Below are positions 27,201 to 36,029 of a stretch of DNA of 64,000 bases, in pieces. Each line of letters starts with the position of its first letter. Positions within the stretch are counted from its first letter, which is position 1. The notes under the pieces were generated by a model. That model saw nothing but the letters and a program-made list of their open reading frames with translations. It did no database searches and was not told the origin of the DNA. Location: positions 496,001 to 560,000 of the forward strand of contig NZ_FNVA01000003.1 in NCBI RefSeq assembly GCF_900108185.1, written 5' to 3'. Made by a program: the position numbers and the translations under genes. This DNA is from Bryocella elongata. Its GTDB lineage: Bacteria; Acidobacteriota; Terriglobia; Terriglobales; Acidobacteriaceae.

Positions 27201-28079
27201 CTCGTCGTCGAAGCCGACGTACTCGTCGCCGACGAAGCCTTCGTCGCCACGCCCTGGAGGCCCATGGCGGTACCAGTCCGGCGCCGGCGGATGGAAGAGG
27301 GACCAGATCGCGAGGTCCTCCTCGCGCAGCGTGTCGATGGCCAGCAGCACGCGCTTCAGGTCCGCTCCCAGCACCTTCGACCAGCGCTCGCGGATGAAGT
27401 CCAGCTGGCCGGTGAGCGAGTCCGGCGACTGCAGGAACGGAGCGCACAGGGTCTCCAGCAGCGTGGCTTCCTCCAGCTTGGGGCGCGTCACGAAGTACTC
27501 CGGCAGCGCCGCCGTCACTTCCTTGTACTTCGTGGCTTCCTTCAGCTGCTCATCGTTGAAGAGCTCGCGGAAGGGTTTGAACGCCGGGTTCGCGTTGGCT
27601 AGCCACAGCATCAGCAGCTCTTCGAAGGCCGCCTCGCGGTTGGGCATGCCTTCGGTGGTGCCCTTCAGCCACTCGGTGGCGGTCAGGTGCTTGCGATAGA
27701 CCGCGACGTTGGGGAACTGCTCGGTGAAGATCAGCAGGAGCCGGTCGAGCTCCTTCTGCCCGGCCTCGGCGCTGCCCAGGGTCGTGCCCAGCGTCTTCGC
27801 GAAGAAGGTCATCGCCTCGCTCAGCACAGCGGGGTCGACCTCCTTGCGGTACTTCGCCACCAGCGCATGGTTCAGCTCGTCGATGAGGCCCATCGCGAAC
27901 AGCGCCCCGGCGTGCACCATCTTGTCGGGGTCATTCGCCGGGTTTCGCACCTCGTTGAGCTGCTGGGCGAGCTTGCGGCTGGCCGCAACGTTGGCGAACA
28001 CGATGTTCCCGGTGTAGCTGAAGAGCAGGTCGTCGAGCTGAAGCTGATCGCGGATCGAGCGTGCGATGTGAAATTCCAT
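24258..28079 (-). CDS. Large GH13-family (alpha-amylase superfamily) protein
   Basis: A 1273-residue protein with no signal peptide, so probably cytoplasmic. The central GH13 barrel shows region I VRLASDMVPNHMGID, region II IIRFDAAMVLAKRH (nucleophile Asp) and region III TLLLAEAFW (acid/base Glu). Region IV reads FMSNPDERTAIDQF: the transition-state Asp is kept but the usual His before it is Pro. A long N-terminal helical region (about 300 residues) and a long C-terminal part, with an Ala/Asp/Thr-rich linker near residues 980-1060, flank the barrel. Likely substrate is an alpha-glucan such as glycogen or a maltooligosaccharide. The ATG at 28079 has GAGG upstream. Confidence 0.85.
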   Translation of the reverse strand: MEFHIARSIRDQLQLDDLLFSYTGNIVFANVAASRKLAQQLNEVRNPANDPDKMVHAGALFAMGLIDELNHALVAKYRKEVDPAVLSEAMTFFAKTLGTTLGSAEAGQKELDRLLLIFTEQFPNVAVYRKHLTATEWLKGTTEGMPNREAAFEELLMLWLANANPAFKPFRELFNDEQLKEATKYKEVTAALPEYFVTRPKLEEATLLETLCAPFLQSPDSLTGQLDFIRERWSKVLGADLKRVLLAIDTLREEDLAIWSLFHPPAPDWYRHGPPGRGDEGFVGDEYVGFDDEMWTTDAQGNRVRRYAADYQAPLNEYEAFSADQAWMPNVVLLAKSTYVWLEQLSKKYGRHIHRLDQIPEEEVRLMADRGITGLWLIGLWERSIASRTIKRLRGHHDAVASAYSLKEYRIAEDLGGNHAYEHLRDQAARFGVRLASDMVPNHMGIDSPWVIDNPDAFVYRWESPFPSYSFKGPDLSTDSRVEIKIEDHYYDQTDAAVVFRVRHHNNGATRYMYHGNDGTTFAWNDTAQLDYSKAAVREHVIQTILYVARLFPIIRFDAAMVLAKRHVQRLWFPLPGAGGSIPSRAENAMSQEEFDALMPHEFWREVVDRVAAEVPGTLLLAEAFWLLEGYFVRTLGMHRVYNSAFMNMLRDEENAKYRSYLKKTIEFDPDILKRYVNFMSNPDERTAIDQFGTGDKYFGVLTMMATLPGLPMFGHGQIEGYTERYGMEYKTAKMDERPNEGLIARHMHEVAPLLKQRKVFAESDHFVLYDFWTGYGTVNENVFAYSNRRDGQRGLILYNNSYTGTDGNIHISVAAMDKGSGEMRQRSLADGLGVPYDAELILGYRDTASGMEYLRRASEIHEHGLGFALRGFQYIVLLDWRELRSSIEAPWGRLCDQLAGSGVSSLDEALFSLRLQPMHLALRDALEADAILGLEQAALEASARATPSSEATPDAPSAADAASPVSDVTDAVDKTETDAKAIQPAMIENDPAPTAVPEVAGEASATAALHEHTCAADLGIDARVQAFAAAAQPFFERWVDSLPAYHRETVRGMRPSAASAFHDACSMGVASVAALPSLAHSLSSDWPAVVSRMLPIGAKSIASERALAPALAFAVLRSLPWPAHPVELFDRLKLRAALAEAFAVLGFEGNDAWRAAARVRVLLQHAGERDLLAPKLWSDPDVSWLTGVNESGGATWFNKESFEEMLVWLQLPSLLELVSGKATKVTLAGVEAAVSAACKDAAEAGYNLDRLLMSADATTAEATVIPAVTAAS

Positions 28080-28440
28080 GCTGGCCTCTTGTTTCGATTG
28101 AGCGGCGGTACGGCGGCGTTTGAGCCGCGAAGAAGAGTGCGCGGGCTGCGGTGCAAGGATACTGCGATGCGGCGCCGGCGTCCTGACCGGAAGACAAACT
28201 TGCGAAAGGCGAAAGTGACCACACCACCGGGAGAGCCCGAAACGCGTGGAGCCCGGGTTCCCCTGTTGCCTTGGATGATAGATGCACAATCCGCGTTCAA
28301 CCGTGACCACCCGGATTCTCCGGGTCTTCATCGTAGCGGCCGATCCAACCGCGGCAGGCGCCAGCCCCGTTCACTACGCAAACCATCACAACCTCATACA
28401 TTCCTTCAGGGCGACATTAGATACTGGGTTCGGAGAACGC
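28080..28440. other. Divergent intergenic region, 361 bp
   Basis: It separates the GH13 gene (minus) from the adenylation fusion gene (plus) and must carry both promoters. I see one perfect hairpin, ACCCGGA-ttc-TCCGGGT at 28309-28325, and a TAGATACT stretch near the plus-strand start, but no convincing -35 partner. No gene is supported. Confidence 0.5.
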
Positions 28441-31122
28441 ATGCGCCCGCACCTCGCCAGCCTCATTGAGGACTTCCGCCGCCACGCCGACCAGCGCGCC
28501 GGGGAAACCGCCGTGGTGGAGCATCGCGGCGTGCGCCGCTATGCCACCACCTATGGTGAGCTGGCGGACCTCGCCGGGCGCGTTGCCGCCGAACTGGATC
28601 GCCGCGGAATCGTCCCGGGCGACCGCGTCGTCCTCTGGGGCGCGAACTCGGCCGAGTGGGTCGCCAGCTTCTTTGGGTGTCTGCTGCGCGGCGTGCTCGC
28701 CGTGCCGCTCGATGCGATCGGCACCCCGGAGTTTGCCGCCCGGGTGATCGCCGACGTGCAGCCGAAGCTCATCGTCGGAGACCGCGAAATGCTTGCGTCG
28801 CTCACGACCGGCGTCCCAACGCTCGTCCTGCGCGATCTCCGCGAGAACACACCGGCTGCGCCTTTGTTCGACGTCAGCGACGCCGTCACGCTCGACGCTC
28901 CCTTCCAGATCGTCTTCACCTCCGGCACCACCAGCGAGCCGCGCGGCATCGTCCACACCCATCGCAATGTGCTCGCCAGCCTCGATCCCATCGAGCGCGA
29001 GATCGCGAAGTATCGGCGCTACGAGAAGTACGTTCATCCGCTGCGCTTCCTGCATGCCGTGCCACTCAGCCACGTCTTCGGCCAGTTCATGGGGCTGTGG
29101 ATCCCAGCGGTCCTCGCAGCCGAGATCCACTTCTCCGACCAGATGGAAGCTTCGCGCGTCGTCGAGCTGCTCAAGCGCGAGCGCATCTCCGTGCTCATCG
29201 CGGTGCCTCGCGTGCTGGAGCTGCTGCGCGCGTATCTCCTCGCGCGATACGAAGGCCTCGCCGCACAGCTGGCCACGGCAAAGTCCTTGCCCGCGTGGAA
29301 GCGCTGGTGGATCTTCCGGCGCGTGCATCATGCGCTGGGTTTCAAGTTCTGGGCGGTCATCTCGGGCGGCGCCAAGCTGCCGCGCGAGCTGGAGGAGTTC
29401 TACAACCGCCTCGGCCTGGCGCTGGTGCAGGGCTATGGCATGACCGAGACCGCCGCGCTGGTCACTTTGAACCATCCCTTCCACGTTGGAAGAGGCACGA
29501 TTGGTAAAGCCCTTCCGGGCCGCGAGGTCAGGCTCTCCGACGAGGGCGAGATCCTGGTGCGCGGCGACGTCATCAGCCGGGCAACATGGCAAGACGGGGG
29601 CATGCGGCAGAGGGAAGACGAGTGGCTCGCGACCGGCGATCTCGCCGCGAAGAACGACGCCGGCGAGCTGCAATTCCTGGGCCGCAAGGGCGACGTCATC
29701 GTCACCGCGGCAGGCATGAACATCCATCCTGCCGACCTCGAGACCGCGCTAGCCGAACAGCCCGGCGTGCGCGCCGCGGTGGTCGTCGCGTGCGAAGGCG
29801 CAAATGGAGCCGAGCCCGTCGCGACAGTGCTGTTCAACGGCAGTGATGCCGAGCTCGAGGGCGCTGTGGCCGGCGCCAATGCAGGCCTTGCCGACTACCA
29901 GCGCCTGCGCCGCGTCCTGCGCTGGCCGGAGCTCGCGTTTCCGTATACATCGACCGGCAAACTGCTGCGCCGTAAGGTCGCCGCGTGGGCCTGCACGGAG
30001 ATCAGCGGATCACGCCGCGCGACGAACACTGCGCACGTCGACGAACTCGCCGCGATGATTGCCGAGATCATCGGCGAGACGCCCTCGCGCACGGACGATG
30101 CAACGCGCCTCAGTGAGGACCTTCGCCTCGACAGCCTCGGGCGTGTGCAGCTGCAGTCCGCACTCGAGCAGCGGCTCGGCGCCGAGATCGATGATGATGC
30201 GATCGCCAACATTGCAACGCTGGGCGAGCTGCGCGCGCTGATTGCGGATGCGTCGGAGCTCTCCAACATCCCAGCACCAACCGTCCGCCTCGTGCCTGAA
30301 GACCTCACACCTCGCACCTCTACAGAAAAACAAGCTGTAGAGGTGCGAGGTGCGAGCGGGCAAAGTGCGAGTGCTCCTGTTCCGGCGCTGCCCGCCGCGA
30401 ACAAGCGCAGCGATGCGATGATCTACCCGCGCTGGCCGTGGACGTGGCCTGTTCGCTTGCTGCGCGTGCTCTTCCTCGAAGGCGCGATGCGCCCGCTGGT
30501 CTGGTTCCTTGCTGCGCCACGCATCGTCCCGGCAAGATCAGCGCTGCCGCAAGGGCCGGTGCTGCTCATCGCGAATCACGTCTCGGCATACGACGCTGCA
30601 CTCGTCCTTGACGCTCTGCCTGCGCACCTCCGCCGCCACGTCGCCTGCGCCATGTCCGGCGAGATGCTGGTCGATCTCCGCAAGGGCCGCAACCAGCCCA
30701 TCAAGCTGCTGCAACCGTTCGCGCCCATGGGTTACTGGCTCATCACGGCACTGTTCAACGTATTTCCGCTGCCGCGTCATCGCGGCTTTCGACGCAGCTT
30801 TCAGCATGCGGGAGCAGCGATGGACCATGGGGACTCTGTGCTGATCTTTCCGGAAGGCACGCGCAGTGCGACGGGCGAGCTCGCGCCGTTCCGGCAGGGC
30901 ATCGGCCTGCTCGCGCGCGAGGCCAATGTGCCGGTAGTGCCCATCGCCCTCATCGGTCTCGGCGCAATGCGCCAGCGCCGACAGGCGACCGGGAATGCAG
31001 GCTGGTTCCGTTCCGGCACGCTGGAGATTCGTGTCGGCGAGGCCTTGTATAGCAGCGAAGACGACGACCCTGCCAGCATCACCGCGCAATTAGAGTCTGC
31101 GTTGCGAACATTGATGCAATAG
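28441..31122 (+). CDS. Adenylation domain - acyl carrier - acyltransferase fusion
   Basis: An 893-residue three-part protein. Residues about 1-550 are an AMP-forming acyl-CoA/ACP synthetase domain, with P-loop FTSGTTSEPRGIVHTH, GYGMTETAALVTLNHP and GDLAAKNDAGELQFLGRKGD. Residues about 575-650 form a phosphopantetheine carrier domain with Ser in LRLDSLGRVQL. Residues about 690-893 are a PlsC-type lysophospholipid acyltransferase, with NHVSAYD (H-x4-D) and FPEGTRSATGELAPFRQG. It probably activates a fatty acid, loads its own carrier and transfers the acyl chain to a lysophospholipid or similar acceptor. E. coli Aas has the opposite order and no carrier. A GGAG lies six bases before the ATG. Confidence 0.88.
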   Translation: MRPHLASLIEDFRRHADQRAGETAVVEHRGVRRYATTYGELADLAGRVAAELDRRGIVPGDRVVLWGANSAEWVASFFGCLLRGVLAVPLDAIGTPEFAARVIADVQPKLIVGDREMLASLTTGVPTLVLRDLRENTPAAPLFDVSDAVTLDAPFQIVFTSGTTSEPRGIVHTHRNVLASLDPIEREIAKYRRYEKYVHPLRFLHAVPLSHVFGQFMGLWIPAVLAAEIHFSDQMEASRVVELLKRERISVLIAVPRVLELLRAYLLARYEGLAAQLATAKSLPAWKRWWIFRRVHHALGFKFWAVISGGAKLPRELEEFYNRLGLALVQGYGMTETAALVTLNHPFHVGRGTIGKALPGREVRLSDEGEILVRGDVISRATWQDGGMRQREDEWLATGDLAAKNDAGELQFLGRKGDVIVTAAGMNIHPADLETALAEQPGVRAAVVVACEGANGAEPVATVLFNGSDAELEGAVAGANAGLADYQRLRRVLRWPELAFPYTSTGKLLRRKVAAWACTEISGSRRATNTAHVDELAAMIAEIIGETPSRTDDATRLSEDLRLDSLGRVQLQSALEQRLGAEIDDDAIANIATLGELRALIADASELSNIPAPTVRLVPEDLTPRTSTEKQAVEVRGASGQSASAPVPALPAANKRSDAMIYPRWPWTWPVRLLRVLFLEGAMRPLVWFLAAPRIVPARSALPQGPVLLIANHVSAYDAALVLDALPAHLRRHVACAMSGEMLVDLRKGRNQPIKLLQPFAPMGYWLITALFNVFPLPRHRGFRRSFQHAGAAMDHGDSVLIFPEGTRSATGELAPFRQGIGLLAREANVPVVPIALIGLGAMRQRRQATGNAGWFRSGTLEIRVGEALYSSEDDDPASITAQLESALRTLMQ

Positions 31123-31206
31123 GATTCGCGCGGCGCCAACACACGTGCGTTCATCGCGCCGGACAGGCGAACACAGAGCGCAACGTGATAAAAATGATGA
31201 CAGGAC

Positions 31207-32298
31207 GTGCGTTTACAGATGCTGTGTGAGCCCTTCTACGATCCGGCCAGGTCCTACCTCGAAAACTTCGATCATGGCCCCTTTGGAGGCTTCGCCGATG
31301 GCGCAACCCACGTGGATGCGGGCGAGCCCGAAGCCGCGTTCCTTGGACACAAGGTCTATCTCCCCATCGGCATTCCTGCTGGTCCGCTGCTGAACGGCAA
31401 CTTCGTAAGAGCCGCGCTGGACAAGGGCTTCGATCTTCCCGTCTACAAGACCGTGCGCACGCGCCGGTACGCTTCGCACGCATGGCCCAACGTTCTCGCC
31501 GTGCATCCCGAAGGCGACCTGAAGGCTACGCGCGAGACCCTCGTGGCCGATGAGAACTACACCTCGCCGATCTCCATCACCAACTCGTTTGGCGTGCCTT
31601 CATTCGACCCCGAGTACTGGCAGCCCGATATGGCTGCCGCAGTCGCGCACGCCAGGCCCGGACAGGTCGTCGTCGCGAGCTTCCAGGGAACGAAGTCCGA
31701 TAGCGGTGGCGTTGAGGCCTACATCGAGGACTATCGCGTGGGCGCGCGGCTCGTGAAGGAGACCGGCGCAAAGATCTGCGAGGTCAACTTCAGTTGCCCG
31801 AATGAAGGCACATCGAACCTGCTGTGCTTCGATATCCCCCGCGCCGCGACCATCGCTGCCGCCATCAAGGAAGTCTTCGGTGACGATGTGAAGCTGGTGA
31901 CCAAGATGGCGTACTTCGCCGATCAGGAACAGCTCGCAAGCTATGTGCGTGAGGTCGGCTCGATCGTCGATGGCGTCTCCGCGATCAACACCATCTCCGC
32001 GGAGATTGTGGATGCGAACGGCAGGCAGGCATTGCCCGGCGAAGGCCGTCTGATGAGCGGCGTCTGCGGCGCTTCGATCAAGTGGGCCGGCCTTGAAATG
32101 ACCGCGCGGCTCAAGGCGCTGCGCGAAGAGATGAATTTGAACTTTGCCATCGTGGGTGTGGGCGGCGTATTGAACGCAGCGGACTTCGAGGCCTATCGTC
32201 ATGCCGGTGCAGATGCCGTGATGAGTGCGACAGGCGCGATGTGGAATCCGCAGCTTGCAATCCAGATCAAGATGGCCCAACGAGAGGAACGCGCATGA
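31207..32298 (+). CDS. pyrD: Dihydroorotate dehydrogenase, class 1-like
   Basis: FMN enzyme oxidising dihydroorotate to orotate. The 363-residue protein shows IPAGPLLNGNFVRAALDKG, SITNSFGVPS, CEVNFSCPNEGTSN, VTKMAYFAD, SAINTISAE and VGVGGVLNAADFEAYRHAGADAV. The catalytic base is Cys in NFSCPN, which places it in class 1 (class 2 has Ser). No pyrK-like gene is adjacent, so it could be a 1A-type soluble enzyme. The first 40 residues are unusual for the family. The start is GTG 31207 or ATG 31219. It overlaps pyrE by four bases (ATGA). Confidence 0.85.
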   Translation: MRLQMLCEPFYDPARSYLENFDHGPFGGFADGATHVDAGEPEAAFLGHKVYLPIGIPAGPLLNGNFVRAALDKGFDLPVYKTVRTRRYASHAWPNVLAVHPEGDLKATRETLVADENYTSPISITNSFGVPSFDPEYWQPDMAAAVAHARPGQVVVASFQGTKSDSGGVEAYIEDYRVGARLVKETGAKICEVNFSCPNEGTSNLLCFDIPRAATIAAAIKEVFGDDVKLVTKMAYFADQEQLASYVREVGSIVDGVSAINTISAEIVDANGRQALPGEGRLMSGVCGASIKWAGLEMTARLKALREEMNLNFAIVGVGGVLNAADFEAYRHAGADAVMSATGAMWNPQLAIQIKMAQREERA

Positions 32299-32957
32299 GC
32301 TTTGAGGTAGCGCAGGCACTGGTTGCCATCGGCGGGGTTGGCTTCAGCCCCGCTGCGCCCATCACATTCAAGTCCGGCATCGTGTCGCCCGTGTACTGCG
32401 ATAACCGCCGCTTTCCGTTTCATCCTGCCGAGTGGGCGAAGGTCATCAAGGCCTTCGAAGCCGTGCTCGCGAGCGACAACGTGAAGCTCGACGTCGTGGG
32501 CGGCATCGAGGCCGCAGGCATTCCTCATTCAGCCGCCCTCGGCTTCGCGATGAAGACCCCTTCCATCTTCATCCGCAAGGAGGCCAAGGGCCATGGCGCG
32601 AAGAAGCGCGTCGAAGGCGGCGATGTCTCCGGCAAGCGCGTCGTGCTGGTCGAAGACCTCGTGACAACGGGATCCAGCAGCTTGTCCGCCGTGGAAGCGC
32701 TGCGTGCCGAAGGCGCCATCGTCACCGACTGTCTTGCCATCATCTCCTACGGCTTTGCAGAGGCTCGTGAGAACTTCGCCGCAGCCGGCGTTACGCTGCA
32801 TGCGACGACGACCTTCGAGGAAGTTCTGAAGGCCGCGATCGAAGCGGGCCGGCTTACCGAACCCGATGCCGAGATCGTGCGCGACTGGCTGCGGGATGCC
32901 AAGGGCTGGGCTGCACGCCATGGCTTTGCCGCAACGGCGCAGGGAGCGTCCGTATGA
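32295..32957 (+). CDS. pyrE: Orotate phosphoribosyltransferase
   Basis: Makes OMP from orotate and PRPP. The 220-residue protein has FKSGIVSPVYCDNRR, GGIEAAGIPHSAALG, FIRKEAKGHGAKKRVEGG (catalytic loop) and the PRPP-binding loop VVLVEDLVTTGSSS. The ATG overlaps the pyrD stop (ATGA) and its own stop overlaps pyrF in the same way, so translation is likely coupled through three consecutive pathway enzymes. Confidence 0.96.
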   Translation: MSFEVAQALVAIGGVGFSPAAPITFKSGIVSPVYCDNRRFPFHPAEWAKVIKAFEAVLASDNVKLDVVGGIEAAGIPHSAALGFAMKTPSIFIRKEAKGHGAKKRVEGGDVSGKRVVLVEDLVTTGSSSLSAVEALRAEGAIVTDCLAIISYGFAEARENFAAAGVTLHATTTFEEVLKAAIEAGRLTEPDAEIVRDWLRDAKGWAARHGFAATAQGASV

Positions 32958-33811
32958 GCGCCATCGCCGCCAAGTACGCACGCCGCGTCGCCGCCATCAA
33001 GTCTCTCGTATGTGTCGGCCTCGACAGCGAGCAGAGCAAGTTGCCTGCCCGTTTTCAGAAGGAGTCTGAACCGCAGTTCGCGTTTAATCGCTGGATCATC
33101 GACCAGACCAAGGAGTTCGCAGCAGCGTACAAGCCCAACACCGCGTTCTACGAGTCGCGCGGGAGTGAAGGATGGCGCGAGTTCGAGCGCACCCTGGCGT
33201 ATATCCAGCGCGTGTGCCCGGATGCGGTGACCATCTGCGACGCCAAGCGCGCGGATATCGGCAACACCAATCGCGGCTACGTCGAAGGCATCTTCGATCG
33301 CATCGGCTTCGACTCCATCACGCTGCATCCATACCTCGGCGGCGAAGCTCTTGAGCCTTTCCTCGCGCGTGAAGACAAGGCTGCGATCATCCTTTGCCGC
33401 ACCTCGAATCCCGGCGCGAGCGACGTGCAGGACCTCATCGTCACCGACAGCGAAAAGTCGGTGCCTCTGTGGGAGTCGGTCGCGAACAAGGTAAACACCG
33501 AGTGGAACAAACGCGGCAACTGCATGCTTGTCGTCGGCGCGACCTATCCCGAAGAGATGCGCCGCATCCGAGCCATTGCGCCGGAGATGACCTTCCTCGT
33601 GCCCGGCATCGGCGCGCAGGGCGGCGATGTGAAGGCCGTCATTGAAGCGGGTCTCGACGCGAACGGTGCAGGCCTCATGATCTCCGCCTCGCGCTCCATC
33701 CTCTTCGCCCCCGAGCCAGGCGTTGCAGCTCGCGCACTTCGCGACGAGATCAACGCCGCCATCGCGGAAGCCATGGCCCAGCGCGAGGGGGCAACCGATG
33801 CTGCGCGTTGA
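32954..33811 (+). CDS. pyrF: Orotidine 5'-phosphate decarboxylase
   Basis: Decarboxylates OMP to UMP. The 285-residue protein is the longer type-2 form. It has SLVCVGLDSE at the N-terminus, FKPNTAFYE-like AYKPNTAFYES, and the catalytic Asp-Lys-Asp cluster in TICDAKRADIGNTNRGY. MLVVGATYPEEM and LVPGIGAQGGD, the phosphate-binding loops, follow. It starts inside the pyrE stop and overlaps pyrC by 14 bases. Confidence 0.96.
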   Translation: MSAIAAKYARRVAAIKSLVCVGLDSEQSKLPARFQKESEPQFAFNRWIIDQTKEFAAAYKPNTAFYESRGSEGWREFERTLAYIQRVCPDAVTICDAKRADIGNTNRGYVEGIFDRIGFDSITLHPYLGGEALEPFLAREDKAAIILCRTSNPGASDVQDLIVTDSEKSVPLWESVANKVNTEWNKRGNCMLVVGATYPEEMRRIRAIAPEMTFLVPGIGAQGGDVKAVIEAGLDANGAGLMISASRSILFAPEPGVAARALRDEINAAIAEAMAQREGATDAAR

Positions 33812-35042
33812 AGGCACGATCGTGAACCATGATCGCGTCTACAACGGCGCGGTAGAGATCGACGAGGTCACCGGCCTCATCGTCAATGTTGGCGAGGCCA
33901 CCGGCCACAGTGACATCGACACGAAGGGCTGTCTCATCTTCCCTGGCTTTGGCGATGTGCACATCCACGCGCGCGAGGATTCAAGCGGCCTCGAGAGCTA
34001 CAAGGAAGACTTCACCACCGTCGGTCAGGCCGCTCTGCAGGGCGGTGTGGCGCATGTCGCGGACATGCCCAACAACCGCATCGCTCCGGTCGACGATGCG
34101 CGTTACGAAGCCAAGGAAGCCCTCGCCGCGAAGTGCGCCGTGCATGTCACGCTCTACGCCGGCATCGGTCCGCACACGCGTCCACTTACGCGCCACGTGC
34201 CCTACAAGGCCTTCATGGGCCCGTCCGTGGGGGACCTCTTCTTCTCCTCGCAGGAGGAGTTGGAGCGTGCGATCGGCTTCTACCGCGGCAAGAACGTCAG
34301 CTTCCACTGCGAAGACCCCGTCATCCTCAACGAGAGCAAGGGTGAACCCACGCATGAGCAGCGCCGTCCCGCGCGGGCCGAGCTGACAGCCACAGAGTTC
34401 GCGCTCTACCTCATCGAAAAGTATGAGCTGCAGGGCAAGCTTTGCCATTACTCCGTGGGGCAGGGCCTGCCGAAGATCGCGGCAGCGAAGGCGCGCGGCC
34501 TGCGCGTGACCTGCGAGGTCACGCCGCATCACCTCTTCTTCGATACGACGGATCTCACTGACGAGAACCGCCCCTGGCTGCAGATGAATCCGCCGCTGCG
34601 AGCGCCGGAAGACCGCACCGCGCTGATCGAAGCGCTGCGTAACGGGCTCATCGACTACATCGCGACGGACCACGCGCCGCATACGCACGAGGAGAACGCG
34701 AAGGGCATCAGCGGCGTGCCGCACCTCGATACCTACGGCGCCTTCGCCGCGTGGCTCATCAAGGAGCACCACTTCACGCCGGAGCAGATCGCGCGCGTCT
34801 GCGCCTTCAACCCCGGCAACTTCGTGCGCGAGTTTCTGCCTGCCGATTGCGGCGAAGGCTTCGGTGTCATCGCTCCGGGCTATGTGGGTTCGCTCACCCT
34901 CCTCGACATGGAGACGCCGTGGACGGTGCAGCGCGAAGAGGTGAAGACCAAGTGCGCGTGGAGCCCGTTTGAAGGCTTCACCTTCCCCGGCCGCGTGCGT
35001 TCCACCGTGATTCGCGGCAAGGTGCATGGAGTCGCAAGCTAG
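33798..35042 (+). CDS. pyrC: Dihydroorotase
   Basis: Zinc-dependent amidohydrolase that closes carbamoyl-aspartate to dihydroorotate. The 414-residue protein has the metal motif FGDVHIHARED, FHCEDP, the CEVTPHHLFFDTTDL segment with two His ligands, and the catalytic IATDHAPHTHEEN. The length fits the class I family. The ATG at 33798 lies within the end of pyrF, with GAGGGG upstream. The in-frame extension further left is antisense-like and unsupported. Confidence 0.94.
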   Translation: MLRVEGTIVNHDRVYNGAVEIDEVTGLIVNVGEATGHSDIDTKGCLIFPGFGDVHIHAREDSSGLESYKEDFTTVGQAALQGGVAHVADMPNNRIAPVDDARYEAKEALAAKCAVHVTLYAGIGPHTRPLTRHVPYKAFMGPSVGDLFFSSQEELERAIGFYRGKNVSFHCEDPVILNESKGEPTHEQRRPARAELTATEFALYLIEKYELQGKLCHYSVGQGLPKIAAAKARGLRVTCEVTPHHLFFDTTDLTDENRPWLQMNPPLRAPEDRTALIEALRNGLIDYIATDHAPHTHEENAKGISGVPHLDTYGAFAAWLIKEHHFTPEQIARVCAFNPGNFVREFLPADCGEGFGVIAPGYVGSLTLLDMETPWTVQREEVKTKCAWSPFEGFTFPGRVRSTVIRGKVHGVAS

Positions 35043-35063
35043 CGATTGAGTCGTTTCCGAAAA

Positions 35064-35090
35064 GCAGGTCCTTCGCTGCGCTCAGGATGA
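35064..35090. repeat. Copy of the dispersed TTCGCT...CAGGATGA repeat
   Basis: GCAGGTCCTTCGCTGCGCTC followed by AGGATGA lies in the 60-bp gap between pyrC and pyrB. It resembles the right part of the 2561-2639 element and also shares its GCAGGTCC segment. It sits directly before the pyrB ribosome-binding region. Confidence 0.6.
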
Positions 35091-35102
35091 AAAGGTAAGA
35101 AG

Positions 35103-36029
35103 ATGGAAAAGCTCAAACACGTCCTCAGCAACAAGCAATTCGAAGATCCCGAGCTGCTCGAATACCTCTTCGTCTCCGCCGAGCAGCTGGAGCGTGACGA
35201 TGCCGCGCGCATGCTCGATCGCGTGCTGCAGGGCCGCATCCTCGCGACCATCTTCTACGAGCCGTCGACGCGCACGCGTTTCAGCTTCGAGTCCGCGATG
35301 CAGAAGCTCGGCGGCGGCCTGCTCACGCAGGAGAACGCCAGCGACAACTCCTCCGCCGCCAAGGGCGAGACCATCGCCGACACCATCCGCGTCGTCGGCA
35401 ACTACGCCGACGCCATCGTGATCCGCCATCCGCAGGAAGGCACCGCCGGCGAGGCCGCGGCCATCTCACAGGTGCCCATCATCAACGCGGGCGATGGCGC
35501 TGGCCAGCATCCCACGCAGGCGCTGCTGGACCTCTACACCATTCGTCGCGAGACCGGCCGGCTCGACCGCCTGCGCGTCGTCATCATTGGCGACCTGAAG
35601 TACGGCCGCACGATCCACTCGCTGCTGCCGCTGCTCACGCTCTCGCCGGATGTCAGCGTCGACCTCATCTCGCCGGAGTCGCTGCGCCTGCCTGCGATCT
35701 ATGCCGAGGAGATGCGCCTGCGTGGCGTCAACTTCCGCGAGCTGGAGTCGCTCGATGGCGTGCTGGAGACTGCCGACGTGGTCTACGTCACCCGCGTGCA
35801 GCGCGAGCGCTTCGCTACGCAGGAGGCCTACGACGCGGTCAAGGACATCTACCGCATCGACGCCGCCGCCGCGAACCGCATGAAGCAGCACGCGATCATC
35901 ATGCACGCCCTGCCGCGCGTGAACGAGATCGCTCCTGACGTGGACCGCGACTCGCGGGCAGCCTACTTCCGCCAGACGAAGAACGGGCTCTACGTCCGCA
36001 TGGCGCTGTTGAAGTACCTGCTGGCGTAG
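35103..36029 (+). CDS. pyrB: Aspartate carbamoyltransferase catalytic subunit
   Basis: Catalyses carbamoyl phosphate plus aspartate to carbamoyl-aspartate. The 308-residue protein has the carbamoyl-phosphate motif FYEPSTRTRFSFESAM, the GAGQHPTQALLDLYT segment and HALPRVNEIAPDVD with the aspartate-binding region. No regulatory pyrI follows. It is the last gene of the pyrD-E-F-C-B series, separated from pyrC by 60 bp that hold a dispersed repeat. The carbamoyl-phosphate synthase genes are not in the window. Confidence 0.97.
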   Translation: MEKLKHVLSNKQFEDPELLEYLFVSAEQLERDDAARMLDRVLQGRILATIFYEPSTRTRFSFESAMQKLGGGLLTQENASDNSSAAKGETIADTIRVVGNYADAIVIRHPQEGTAGEAAAISQVPIINAGDGAGQHPTQALLDLYTIRRETGRLDRLRVVIIGDLKYGRTIHSLLPLLTLSPDVSVDLISPESLRLPAIYAEEMRLRGVNFRELESLDGVLETADVVYVTRVQRERFATQEAYDAVKDIYRIDAAAANRMKQHAIIMHALPRVNEIAPDVDRDSRAAYFRQTKNGLYVRMALLKYLLA

